Shown here in pieces: positions 1 to 8,958 of a stretch of DNA of 32,025 nt (position 1 is its first letter; every line of letters begins with the position of its first letter). Source of the stretch: Candidatus Nomurabacteria bacterium (GTDB lineage: Bacteria > Patescibacteriota > Minisyncoccia > Phycocordibacterales > UBA9973); NCBI GenBank assembly GCA_943350875.1, contig CALRAL010000001.1, forward strand, positions 132,992 through 165,016. The letters are read 5' to 3'. The notes under the pieces were generated by a model. It was not told where the DNA came from, searched no databases, and saw only the letters and a program-made list of their open reading frames with translations. A program made the translations under genes and the position numbers.

Positions 1-2
1 AT

Positions 3-889
3 ACTCAATTAGGATTATTTGGAGATGATAAAACTTTAGAGCCTATAAAAGGGCGCCCTAAGACAAATGCCAATAAATTAATCATTAATGAGGTCAATGA
101 TCTTGATGGCGATGGTGCTTTTGATTTGCGTGATATTGCCGAACAATTAAAAGCAAATAAAAATAATGAATGGTCCCAATGGAAGGTGATGGAGATTTTA
201 GAAGTAATGAAAGTATAGAGCTTTTGAAGCAAGCAGATATTGTTGTAACAAACCCACCTTTTTCATTATTTCGAGAATATATTGCACAGTTAGTTGAATA
301 TAATAAAAAGTTTTTGATTTTAGGAAATATGAATGCAATTACGTATAAAGAGGTTTTTAGATTAATAAAAGAAAATAAATTATGGTCTGGTTACGGCTTC
401 AATATGTCAATGGTATACAAAACTCCTTATAGTAATGATCTTGAGGCCAACAAGCAATTTGTTAAAGGGAAAGGTTATAATCCGAATGATGGATATGTTA
501 AAGTTCCAGCAGTCAATTGGTATACAAATCTTGATACGGGAAAGCGACATGAAAAATTAGTTTTCTATAAAAAATATTCGTCAAAAGAGTATCCGAAGTA
601 TGATAACTACGAAGCAATAAACGTGAATAAAGTTTCAGATATTCCAATGGATTATAAAGGTGTTATGGGTGTACCAATTACTTTTCTTGATAAATATAAT
701 CCAGATCAGTTTGAAATAATTTGGATAGCAGATAGGCAAAACTCTGAAGGGATAAGAACAAAAATTTATACCATAGAAGATAATAAAAATTATAATGACC
801 TTAATAGAGGTCCAGTCGTTAATTTAAATGGTGAATTGAAGGTTGTTTATATGAGAATTTTAATTAAAAATAAAAAATTACATAAATAA
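3..889 (+). pseudogene. EcoRI-type adenine-specific DNA methyltransferase, 5' truncated by the window and apparently frameshifted
   Basis: Frame 3 from nt 3 reads TQLGLFGDDKTLEPIKGRPKTNANKLIINEVNDLDGDGAFDLRDIAEQLKANKNNEW, then would continue out of family. The family sequence resumes in frame 2 (ORF 170..889: VPMEGDGDFRSNESIELLKQADIVVTNPPFSLF...) with the NPPF catalytic motif. A single missing G near 172-174 explains it. Confidence 0.8.
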
Positions 890-890
890 T

Positions 891-1415
891 ATGGAAAATA
901 ATTATACAACAATTATTGATTTCTTAATGAAAGGATCTATTTCAATTATTGGTGTAATAGTTGGTTTTTTTATAGCAAAAAATAAATATGTTTTTGAAAA
1001 AACTTATGATAGAAAATCTATCTTAATAACAGAACTTTATGCCGAGATAATTCGATTAGAATTTGAATTAAAAAGATATATATATTTTATAGGGGCAGAT
1101 ATGCAAGCAAATATTTTAGAAGAAAAAATAAAATCACTTAATGATATTAAAGTTAAATTTCAAAAATTTCAACACAAATTTTGGGAGATAGAAATTATTC
1201 TAGATGAATCTTCAAATGATAAAATAGAAACATTTTTAAAGAAATATATTGAAATTACCTCAAAATTATCAAGATCACACATATCACAACAATTAGAATC
1301 GTCGAATAAAGCTTTTGAAAGTTGGGATGAGAGTTTGAAACTATTCGAATCAGATCTTGTAGAAATAAAAAACGAACTAAAAAAAGATTTTAAAAATAAT
1401 TTGAATAAAAAATAA
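891..1415 (+). CDS. hypothetical protein with N-terminal transmembrane segment and coiled-coil-like body
   Basis: ORF starts 1 nt after the upstream stop; hydrophobic GSISIIGVIVGFFIA segment followed by charged helical sequence. Confidence 0.7.
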   Translation: MENNYTTIIDFLMKGSISIIGVIVGFFIAKNKYVFEKTYDRKSILITELYAEIIRLEFELKRYIYFIGADMQANILEEKIKSLNDIKVKFQKFQHKFWEIEIILDESSNDKIETFLKKYIEITSKLSRSHISQQLESSNKAFESWDESLKLFESDLVEIKNELKKDFKNNLNKK

Positions 1416-1416
1416 A

Positions 1417-2520
1417 ATGAAAATAGAACTGCACAAAATAAAAATTTCAGAAGTTGTAAAAGACTACAAAGACAGTGCCGAGGAAGGCGTGTCTGCTTTT
1501 GGTGGTAAGCTAGATATTCGTCCTAAATATCAGCGAGAATTCGTTTACAGCGGAAAACAAAGAGACGAAGTAATCAGAACTGTAAAAAATTGTTTTCCGC
1601 TCAATGTGATGTATTGGGTCAAAAAAGAAGATGGAAATTTTGAAGTGTTAGACGGACAACAGCGAACAATCAGTATTGCTCAATTCGTGAACGGAGATTT
1701 TTCTATTGAATTTAGTGGAAGAACAGCAATGTTCCACAATCTGACTTCCGAAGAACAAGAGCAAATTATGAACTACGATCTCATGATTTATCATTGTGAA
1801 GGAAAAGACAAGGAAAAACTTGATTGGTTTAAAATTATTAATATCGCAGGAGAAAGACTAACAGATCAAGAACTTAGAAATGCTGTTTATACTGGACCAT
1901 GGCTTTCTGACGCAAAACTTAAATTTAGTAAATCAAATTGTGCGGCGTATCTACTTGCAAATGACGGAGGTTCTTTGGTATCTGGTTCACCAATTCGCCA
2001 AGAATATTTAGAAACTGCATTGTCTTGGATAAACAATGAAGACATTGAAGGATATATGGCGAAAAACCAGCATGATAAAAATGCAGATGAATTGTGGCAG
2101 TATTTTCAAGATGTAATTCACTGGGTGCGAAAAACTTTTCCAAATTACAGAAAGGAAATGGCGGGTGTAAATTGGGGTGAACTTTACAATGAGTTTAGGA
2201 ATAAAAAACCTGATTCAGAAAAACTTGAAAAAGAAATCAAAGAATTGATGCAAGACGAAGATGTAACAAAAAAATCTGGTATCTATCCTTATGTATTAAC
2301 CCGAAAAGAAAGATATCTCTCTATCCGTGCTTTTACGCCAAACATGAAGCGTGAAGCATATGAAAGACAAGATGGTATTTGCCCCGTCTGTAAAAAAGAG
2401 TTTGCTATTGGAGAAATGGAAGCTGACCATATAACACCTTGGCATGAAGGTGGTAAAACAATTTTAGAGAATTGTCAGATGTTGTGCAAAGATGACAACC
2501 GAAGAAAATCAGGGATATAA
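1417..2520 (+). CDS. DUF262 (GmrS/ParB-like fold) protein with C-terminal HNH endonuclease domain
   Basis: LDGQQRTISI motif typical of DUF262; C-terminal CPVCKKEF...EADHITPWHEGGKTILENCQMLCKDDNRRKSG HNH signature. Confidence 0.88.
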   Translation: MKIELHKIKISEVVKDYKDSAEEGVSAFGGKLDIRPKYQREFVYSGKQRDEVIRTVKNCFPLNVMYWVKKEDGNFEVLDGQQRTISIAQFVNGDFSIEFSGRTAMFHNLTSEEQEQIMNYDLMIYHCEGKDKEKLDWFKIINIAGERLTDQELRNAVYTGPWLSDAKLKFSKSNCAAYLLANDGGSLVSGSPIRQEYLETALSWINNEDIEGYMAKNQHDKNADELWQYFQDVIHWVRKTFPNYRKEMAGVNWGELYNEFRNKKPDSEKLEKEIKELMQDEDVTKKSGIYPYVLTRKERYLSIRAFTPNMKREAYERQDGICPVCKKEFAIGEMEADHITPWHEGGKTILENCQMLCKDDNRRKSGI

Positions 2521-2552
2521 AAATAGTAGAAAGTGTGAAATAAGCTTAAAAA

Positions 2553-2575
2553 TGCTAAAATAACGTTATATTATG
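2553..2575 (+). promoter_or_regulatory. promoter/operator-like element upstream of pemK-like gene (copy 1 of a 23-bp identical pair)
   Basis: TGCTAAAATAACGTTATATTATG: extended -10 TGCTAAAAT plus palindrome ATAACGTTAT; identical at 3082-3104. Confidence 0.7.
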
Positions 2576-2959
2576 GAAAAAGATTTTGATAATTGGAACA
2601 AACTTAAGAAAAGCATGAATCTTAAGAATTTAATTCCCTTATTTTCTGAAAGAGAAATCTGGAATTGTTCTTTGGGTTTAAATGTAGGTAGTGAAGAAGA
2701 TGGCAAAGGTATCAATCATTTGAGGCCTATGCTCATAGTTAGAAAATTTAATAAAGAAATCTTTTATGGTATCCCTATCACTTCAAAAATTAAAAATGAT
2801 ATATTTCACATCCAAATAAATTCTGGAGAAGTAAATGGCTCATTAATTTTGTCTCAAATGAGGTTAATTGATGCTAAAAGATTAAGTTATTTAATGGGTA
2901 AAATAACAGAGAAAGAAATGTCACAAATAAAAGAAAAACTTAAGGCATTATTTCCTTAA
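2573..2959 (+). CDS. PemK/MazF-like toxin-family protein
   Basis: REIWNCSLGLNVGSEEDGKGINHLRPMLIVRKFNKEIFYGIPITSK resembles the PemK/MazF core. Confidence 0.7.
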   Translation: MEKDFDNWNKLKKSMNLKNLIPLFSEREIWNCSLGLNVGSEEDGKGINHLRPMLIVRKFNKEIFYGIPITSKIKNDIFHIQINSGEVNGSLILSQMRLIDAKRLSYLMGKITEKEMSQIKEKLKALFP

Positions 2960-2977
2960 GTTTTTCTCAGTATTTAC

Positions 2978-3008
2978 CTCCGCCGAAGCGGAGTCGTGCC
3001 AAATGGCA
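2978..3008. repeat. two adjacent hairpins (CTCCGC-CGAA-GCGGAG and TGCCA-AA-TGGCA)
   Basis: direct reading; 6-bp and 5-bp perfect stems between 2978-2993 and 2997-3008. Confidence 0.75.
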
Positions 3009-3081
3009 ATTTGTAGATTAAGTATAACAAAATCATATTTTATGTCAAATCAAAAAGTGGAAAACAAAATAAATATAAAAG

Positions 3082-3104
3082 TGCTAAAATAACGTTATAT
3101 TATG
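3082..3104 (+). promoter_or_regulatory. promoter/operator-like element upstream of VirD4-like gene (copy 2)
   Basis: identical 23 bp to 2553-2575 including the start codon. Confidence 0.7.
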
Positions 3105-4682
3105 CCTAAGCCAAATCGAGTTCAAATAATCAAATATGCTCCGCCACCACCAGAATTGCCTGTTTTTGGCAAGGTTGACCCAGCAGAGGTTTCTTTTATT
3201 GGACGGACGAATTATGTGGCAGCCCTAGAAGAGAAGAAATTTATTTTCGGAATCAAGAGAGTGGACAGAAGAAGGCACCTCTATATCATTGGAAAGTCTG
3301 GAGTAGGGAAGACGAAGCTTTTGGAATTAATGATTAGACAAGATGTGACGTATGGGCACGGACTTTGCTTGATTGATCCGCACGGAGATGTGATAGAAGC
3401 AATGCTAGATTATATACCTCGCGAACGGATGGATGATGTGTGCATTATAGATCCTTCCGACGTTGATTTCCCAGCGTCATTTAATCCACTTGCGAATGTG
3501 GATCCGATGTTTAAATTTCAATTGACCCAAGGGCTAATCGAAGTCTTACAGAAACAATTCGGCGCAAATTGGACCCCTCGTCTAGAACACGTCTTTCGTT
3601 TTACTTGTTTAGCGCTTCTCGATTATCCACATGCCACGATGAGGGGGATGATCTCGATGTTGACGGATAGGAATTATAGACAGAAAGTAGTGGAATATAT
3701 CACAGACGACATGGTGAAAAGATTCTTCGCTATCGAATTCGCGGATTGGTCTGAGAAGTTTGACACCGATGCTATCATTCCGCTTGTGAACAAGCTTGGG
3801 CAATTCCTTTCTGATCCGTTGCTTCGAAATATTTTCGGACAAAAACAAAATAAAATAGATATCAGTAAACTCATGAATGATCAGAAAATTATTTTCATTA
3901 ATTTATCCAAAGGACGCATTGGTGAAGAGAATTCTTCTTTTTTTGGATCAATGTTCTTGACGAAAATAAAACAAGCTGGAATGGAACGGGCTGCTATCCC
4001 TGAAAAAGAGCGTAAGGATTTCTACCTATATGTGGATGAGTTTCAAAATATCGTGACTCAGACTTTTGAAAACATTCTCTCAGAAGCTAGAAAATATGCT
4101 TTAAATTTAACTATGGCGCATCAATATGTTGGTCAGATTTTACCCAAAGTGCACCAAGCAGTTTTAGGAAATACCGGTAGCGTCATCTCTTTCAGAGTAG
4201 GTGGAGAAGATGCAGTAAAATTAAAACCAGAGTTTTCACCAGTTTTTGATGTGAAAGATTTGATCAATTTAGCGGTGACAGAATTCTATATTAAAATGAC
4301 GATTGACGGAGAATCTTATGATCCATTTTCTGCCGAAACTTTACGGGTTTTGCCTCCTACTCATCCTTCATATCGGGAAGAAATTGTAGCTTTGTCTCGT
4401 CAAAAATATTCAATCCCGAAAGGTGATGCGCAAAAATTGATCGCTGAGGAGGAAGCAACCATTATCCGTAGTGCAGAAGAAAAAGCGATAATTGAAGGGA
4501 AGCCTGCCCGCAATGCTTCGCAAAGTGATGCCCGCCCGCATGACTCGCAACAGCGTGTTGGGCAGGCAGGCGGGGGTAAAAAAGTTAAAACAAAAGAAAC
4601 AGAATTAGAAAACAAAGAAGAAAAATCAGAATCCAAAGAAACGAAAGTCAAATCTTCACAAGAAGCCGAACCGATGATATAG
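3102..4682 (+). CDS. VirD4/TraD/HerA-like ATPase (type IV secretion coupling-protein family)
   Basis: Walker A IIGKSGVGKTKLLE; LCLIDPHGD; VDEFQNIVTQTFENILSEARKYALNLTMAHQYVGQI. Confidence 0.85.
   Translation: MPKPNRVQIIKYAPPPPELPVFGKVDPAEVSFIGRTNYVAALEEKKFIFGIKRVDRRRHLYIIGKSGVGKTKLLELMIRQDVTYGHGLCLIDPHGDVIEAMLDYIPRERMDDVCIIDPSDVDFPASFNPLANVDPMFKFQLTQGLIEVLQKQFGANWTPRLEHVFRFTCLALLDYPHATMRGMISMLTDRNYRQKVVEYITDDMVKRFFAIEFADWSEKFDTDAIIPLVNKLGQFLSDPLLRNIFGQKQNKIDISKLMNDQKIIFINLSKGRIGEENSSFFGSMFLTKIKQAGMERAAIPEKERKDFYLYVDEFQNIVTQTFENILSEARKYALNLTMAHQYVGQILPKVHQAVLGNTGSVISFRVGGEDAVKLKPEFSPVFDVKDLINLAVTEFYIKMTIDGESYDPFSAETLRVLPPTHPSYREEIVALSRQKYSIPKGDAQKLIAEEEATIIRSAEEKAIIEGKPARNASQSDARPHDSQQRVGQAGGGKKVKTKETELENKEEKSESKETKVKSSQEAEPMI
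4502..4567. repeat. GC-rich inverted repeat inside the VirD4-like CDS
   Basis: GCCTGCCC (4502-4509) and GGGCAGGC (4560-4567) are perfect 8-bp arms in an otherwise AT-rich gene. Confidence 0.75.
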
Positions 4683-4724
4683 CCAATATAGAGTATCAGC
4701 CTACTAGTATGGTGATATAAAATC

Positions 4725-6419
4725 ATGGAAACAAAAAATTGCCAAAACTGTAAGAAAGATTTTGTAATAGAGCCAGAAGATTTTAACTTTTATGAGAAAA
4801 TAAAAGTTCCTGTACCTACCTTTTGTCCTGAGTGTAGAAATATGCAGAGGATGGCAACTAGGAATGTGAAATCTTTATATAAAAAGGAATGTGATTTATG
4901 TAAAAAAAGTGTCATTTCTAGATTCTCACCGAATAATCCTGCCAGAATGTATTGTAGAGACTGTTGGTGGGGAGACGGTTGGGACGCTATGTCTTTTGGA
5001 AAAGAATATGACTTTTCTAAAACGTTTTTTGAACAATTCAAGGAGCTTCTTTTTATCGTGCCACATGTTTCGCTTTTGAGTTCAAATATGACTGAAAGTG
5101 ATTATTCAAATATGGAATCTGATGGCAAACGTTGCTATCTGACTTTTGGTGGACATTACAATGAAGATTGTGCTTTTACTGAATACTGTCTTTGGGGTAG
5201 GGAAGTTTATGATTCTTATTGGGCTTTTAAATCAGAGCAATGTTATCAATGTTTACTGATCGAGCGTTGCTATAGAACTTTTTATTCACAGCAATGTTAT
5301 GACTGTTTAGATACTTATTTTTCTTACGATTGTTCTAATTGTTCAAATATTATAGGTTGCGCAGGCTTACGTAATAAATCTTATTGTATTTTCAATCAGC
5401 AATATTCTCATAAAGAGTTTTTGAAGATAAAAGATAGTTTTAATCTAAGCTCCAAGAAAGGTGTTTTAGAACTATTGGAAAAATCAAAAAAAGTCTGGCT
5501 TGGTTTTCCACATAAAGAAAGTTTAATAACTCATTCAAATAATTGCTCAGGGAATAGTGTAGTTAATTCAAAAAATTCAAAGAATATTTATCAAGCAGAT
5601 CAAGTAGAAGATTCAAAATATGTCTATATTGGGGCTTGGAATAAAAACTGTTACGACGAAACTTCTACCGGTAATAATGAACTAACTTATATGTGTGCTA
5701 ACGGTGGTGGACTTTACAATTGTATTGCTGTTCTATATTCTTTTGGTTCAGATGTAGTCAAAAAGAAAAATGCTTTCGATTGTCAATATTCATATACAGT
5801 TTTGAATTGTAATGATTGTTTTGGTTGTGTTGGACTTCGCAATAAACAGTATTGTATTTTAAATAAACAATATACCAAAGAGGAATATTTTAAGCTTTTA
5901 GAAAAAATAAAAAAGGAGATGTTGGTAAATCCTTTTAAATCACAAAAAACAGGGCAAGTTTTTAGTTATGGAGATTTTTTCCCTTCAGAACATTCACTTT
6001 TTTCATATAATGAAACTGTAGCCAATGATTTTTACCCAAAAACAAAAGAAGAAGTAGAAAAAGCAGGTTTTATCTGGCGAGAAGAACCAGAAACCAATTA
6101 TGATTTTAGCGATTATGATATTCTTGATGATATAAAGGATGTGGATGATTCTATATTATCGAAAGTTTTGAAATGTGAAAAGAGTGGCAAGGGTTATAAG
6201 ATAATAAACCAAGAATTTACTTTTTACAAAAAAATGGGAATCCCTATCCCTCGTATTTCACCATTAGCCAGGATTAAAGATAGAATATATCTACTTTTAC
6301 CTTTTAAACTTTTTGCTCGACAATGTCAAAAATGTTACAAAGATATCCAAACCCCGTATGCCCCCGAACGCCCAGAAATAGTGTATTGCGAAAAATGTTA
6401 CCAGCAGGAAGTTTACTAG
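4725..6419 (+). CDS. Cys-rich zinc-ribbon protein, tandem paralog 1
   Basis: N-terminal CQNCKKDF...FCPEC; about 34 Cys by eye; two internal copies of CxGCxGLRNKxYCIxNxQYxxxE; C-terminal CEKCYQQEVY. Confidence 0.85.
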   Translation: METKNCQNCKKDFVIEPEDFNFYEKIKVPVPTFCPECRNMQRMATRNVKSLYKKECDLCKKSVISRFSPNNPARMYCRDCWWGDGWDAMSFGKEYDFSKTFFEQFKELLFIVPHVSLLSSNMTESDYSNMESDGKRCYLTFGGHYNEDCAFTEYCLWGREVYDSYWAFKSEQCYQCLLIERCYRTFYSQQCYDCLDTYFSYDCSNCSNIIGCAGLRNKSYCIFNQQYSHKEFLKIKDSFNLSSKKGVLELLEKSKKVWLGFPHKESLITHSNNCSGNSVVNSKNSKNIYQADQVEDSKYVYIGAWNKNCYDETSTGNNELTYMCANGGGLYNCIAVLYSFGSDVVKKKNAFDCQYSYTVLNCNDCFGCVGLRNKQYCILNKQYTKEEYFKLLEKIKKEMLVNPFKSQKTGQVFSYGDFFPSEHSLFSYNETVANDFYPKTKEEVEKAGFIWREEPETNYDFSDYDILDDIKDVDDSILSKVLKCEKSGKGYKIINQEFTFYKKMGIPIPRISPLARIKDRIYLLLPFKLFARQCQKCYKDIQTPYAPERPEIVYCEKCYQQEVY

Positions 6420-6431
6420 CCTTTGGCTAGT
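6415..6431 (+). terminator. hairpin ACTAGCC-TTT-GGCTAGT overlapping the stop codon of paralog 1
   Basis: perfect 7-bp stem; no strong U-tract, so terminator function is uncertain. Confidence 0.35.
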
Positions 6432-6440
6432 TTATCAAAA

Positions 6441-6480
6441 TACAATTTACTACAATATACTGTAGCAAAACAAAATTATG
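6441..6480 (+). promoter_or_regulatory. shared 40-bp upstream element, copy A (with TACAATATACTGTA dyad)
   Basis: about 33/40 identical, ungapped, to 23107-23146; both end in the start codon. Confidence 0.65.
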
Positions 6481-8199
6481 CAAAGCGAAACAAAAATTTG
6501 TCAAAATTGTAAAAAAGATTTTATTATAGAACCTGAAGATTTTAACTTTTACGAAAAAATGAAAGTGCCTGCGCCGACATGGTGCCCAGAATGTCGAATG
6601 GTTCGTCGTCTTTCTTTTAGGAATGAATCAATGCTTTTTCGTAGACTTGATTCACATACTGGGAAAGAAATTTTTTCTGGTTTTTCTCCAAAATCGAAAG
6701 TTATAACATATGAAAATAACTATTGGTATAGTTCCGATTGGGACCAACTTGAGACTGGAGTAGATTATGATTTTTCAAAAACTTTTTTTGAACAGTTCAG
6801 ATTACTTTTTTCTCGAGCACCTGTTTTAGCAAGGTCAGTATACAACATGGTTAATTCAGATTATTGTCAAGAAGCCAGTGAATGTAAAAATGCTTATTTA
6901 TGTTTTAATGCAGATTATATTGAAAATTCTGCCTATCTTCGAAAATCTCATAGAGTCAAAGACTCTTTTGATTGTTATGAAGTTGATGAAAATGAACTTT
7001 GTTATGAGAATGTTTTAGTAGATAAAAGTTATCAGACTTTTTTCTCTACTGATTGTGAAAGTTGTGTAGATGTATGGTTTTCAAAAGGACTTCGTGGGTG
7101 TACTAATTGCTTTGGTTGTGTAAATTTAAGAAATAAATCTTATTATTATTTCAATAAAGCATGTACTAGAGAAGAATATTTAGAAAATATTAGATTTCTA
7201 ACTTCAGGTTCTTATAAAATAATGTTGGAAACAAAAAAGAAAGTCGCAAACTTTTGGTTGAATTTTCCAAATAAATTTTATCATGGTCTTCGTGTTATTA
7301 ACTCGACAGGAGAAAGAATTTTTGATTCAAAAAATGTTAAAGATTCTTATTTTGTTAAAAATGCTCAGAATATGCGTTATTGCCAAGATGTTTGGATAAA
7401 AGCCAGTGATTGTTATGACTATTCTGTATGGGGAGATGGTGCTGAGAATATATATGAATGCATGACTTGTGGTATGGGTGTTTATAATTTGAAATTTTGT
7501 TTTCATTGCTGGGAAGAAGCACGTGATTTAGAATATTGTGCTTATTGTATAGGTTCAAAAAATTGTTTCGGTTGTGTTGGTTTGTATAAAAAAGAATACT
7601 GTATTTTTAATAAGCAATATACAAAAGAAGAGTATTTTTTAATGGTACAAAAAATTAAAAAACAGATGAATGAGGTGCCATATATAGATAAAAATGGAAG
7701 AATTTATAGATATGGTGAATTCTTCTCATTTGATATTTCTCCACTTTCTTACAATGAAAGTTTGGCCCAGTTTTTCTTCCCTTTAGATAAAAATACAGCT
7801 GAAGAAAAAGGTTATCAATGGAGAGAAAATAGTACCAGAGAATATGATATAACAATTGATGCAAAAGATTTGAAAGACAATATTGATGATATTGAAGACA
7901 CTATTTTAAATGAAGCAATAAAGTGTATAAATTGCAATAGAGCATATAGAATAATTAGTCTTGAATTTCAATTTTACAAAAGAATGAAATTACCCTTACC
8001 GAGAACTTGTCACAATTGTAGATTTATTGAACGTTTTAAATTAGTTAATCCACCAAAACTTTGGCATCGAAAATGTATGTGTGATAAAACAAGTCATAAT
8101 CACCAAGGAAAATGTGAGGTAGAATTTGAAACCCCATATGCCCCCGAACGCCCTGAAATAGTTTATTGCGAAAAATGTTATCAGCAGGAGGTATATTAG
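6478..8199 (+). CDS. Cys-rich zinc-ribbon protein, tandem paralog 2
   Basis: same architecture as paralog 1; about 35 Cys by eye; retains CINC...CHNC ligands missing from paralog 1. Confidence 0.85.
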   Translation: MQSETKICQNCKKDFIIEPEDFNFYEKMKVPAPTWCPECRMVRRLSFRNESMLFRRLDSHTGKEIFSGFSPKSKVITYENNYWYSSDWDQLETGVDYDFSKTFFEQFRLLFSRAPVLARSVYNMVNSDYCQEASECKNAYLCFNADYIENSAYLRKSHRVKDSFDCYEVDENELCYENVLVDKSYQTFFSTDCESCVDVWFSKGLRGCTNCFGCVNLRNKSYYYFNKACTREEYLENIRFLTSGSYKIMLETKKKVANFWLNFPNKFYHGLRVINSTGERIFDSKNVKDSYFVKNAQNMRYCQDVWIKASDCYDYSVWGDGAENIYECMTCGMGVYNLKFCFHCWEEARDLEYCAYCIGSKNCFGCVGLYKKEYCIFNKQYTKEEYFLMVQKIKKQMNEVPYIDKNGRIYRYGEFFSFDISPLSYNESLAQFFFPLDKNTAEEKGYQWRENSTREYDITIDAKDLKDNIDDIEDTILNEAIKCINCNRAYRIISLEFQFYKRMKLPLPRTCHNCRFIERFKLVNPPKLWHRKCMCDKTSHNHQGKCEVEFETPYAPERPEIVYCEKCYQQEVY

Positions 8200-8212
8200 C
8201 CTTACCAAAAAT

Positions 8213-8254
8213 ACTGATGCCATAAAACAATGCGGTCGTCTCATTTTGTAGTAT
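8213..8254. repeat. 42-bp dispersed intergenic repeat, copy A
   Basis: ACTGATGCCATAAAACAATGCGGTCGTCTCATTTTGTAGTAT; 38/42 identical to 27974-28015. Confidence 0.85.
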
Positions 8255-8301
8255 GGAAATTTAATTTTGATTTTTGCTGTAATTTTTGATAGTATAGTCT
8301 T

Positions 8302-8958
8302 ATGTCTAAAGACTATTACGATACTTTAGGGGTAAATAAGAGCGCGTCAAAAGAGGAAATAAAAAAGGCTTTTTATAAAATGGCGCATAAATATCACCCC
8401 GATAAAAAGGATGGGAATGAACAGAAATTCAAAGAGGTAAATGAAGCTTATCAGGTGCTTTCTGATGATTCTAAGCGTTCAAAATACGATCAATACGGAG
8501 CGGGTTTTGAAAACATGCAAGGAGGTTTCGGAGGGCAACATAGTCAAGGTGGATTTGAGGGTTTTGATTTCAGTAATTTTACTGGGGGTTTCCAGGGTGG
8601 GAATGCAGATTTTGATTTTGGGAATTTGAATGATATTTTTACAGATTTCTTTGGAGGGATGAGTGGTTTTCGTACTCGCACTCCTCGTGGGAGAGATTTT
8701 CAGACTGAAATACAAATTTCTTTGGTTGATTCTATTTTAGGAGTAGATAAAAAAATAATTATTAATCAGAAAGAAATAATAGCCAAAATTCCTGCTGGTA
8801 TTCAAAACGGTCAGACTCTGAAGATGGTGGGTTATGGTGAAGCAATAAAAAATGGAAAAGCAGGAGATTTATATATAAAAATAAATGTAAAAATTCCTAG
8901 TAAAATTTCTAAAAAAGCTCGCGAACTTCTCGAAGAACTCAAAAAAGAGGGAATATGA
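8302..8958 (+). CDS. DnaJ-class chaperone (J domain, G/F region, C-terminal domain; no zinc finger seen)
   Basis: [34 protein letters not shown]-rich linker; [19 protein letters not shown]. Confidence 0.9.
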   Translation: MSKDYYDTLGVNKSASKEEIKKAFYKMAHKYHPDKKDGNEQKFKEVNEAYQVLSDDSKRSKYDQYGAGFENMQGGFGGQHSQGGFEGFDFSNFTGGFQGGNADFDFGNLNDIFTDFFGGMSGFRTRTPRGRDFQTEIQISLVDSILGVDKKIIINQKEIIAKIPAGIQNGQTLKMVGYGEAIKNGKAGDLYIKINVKIPSKISKKARELLEELKKEGI

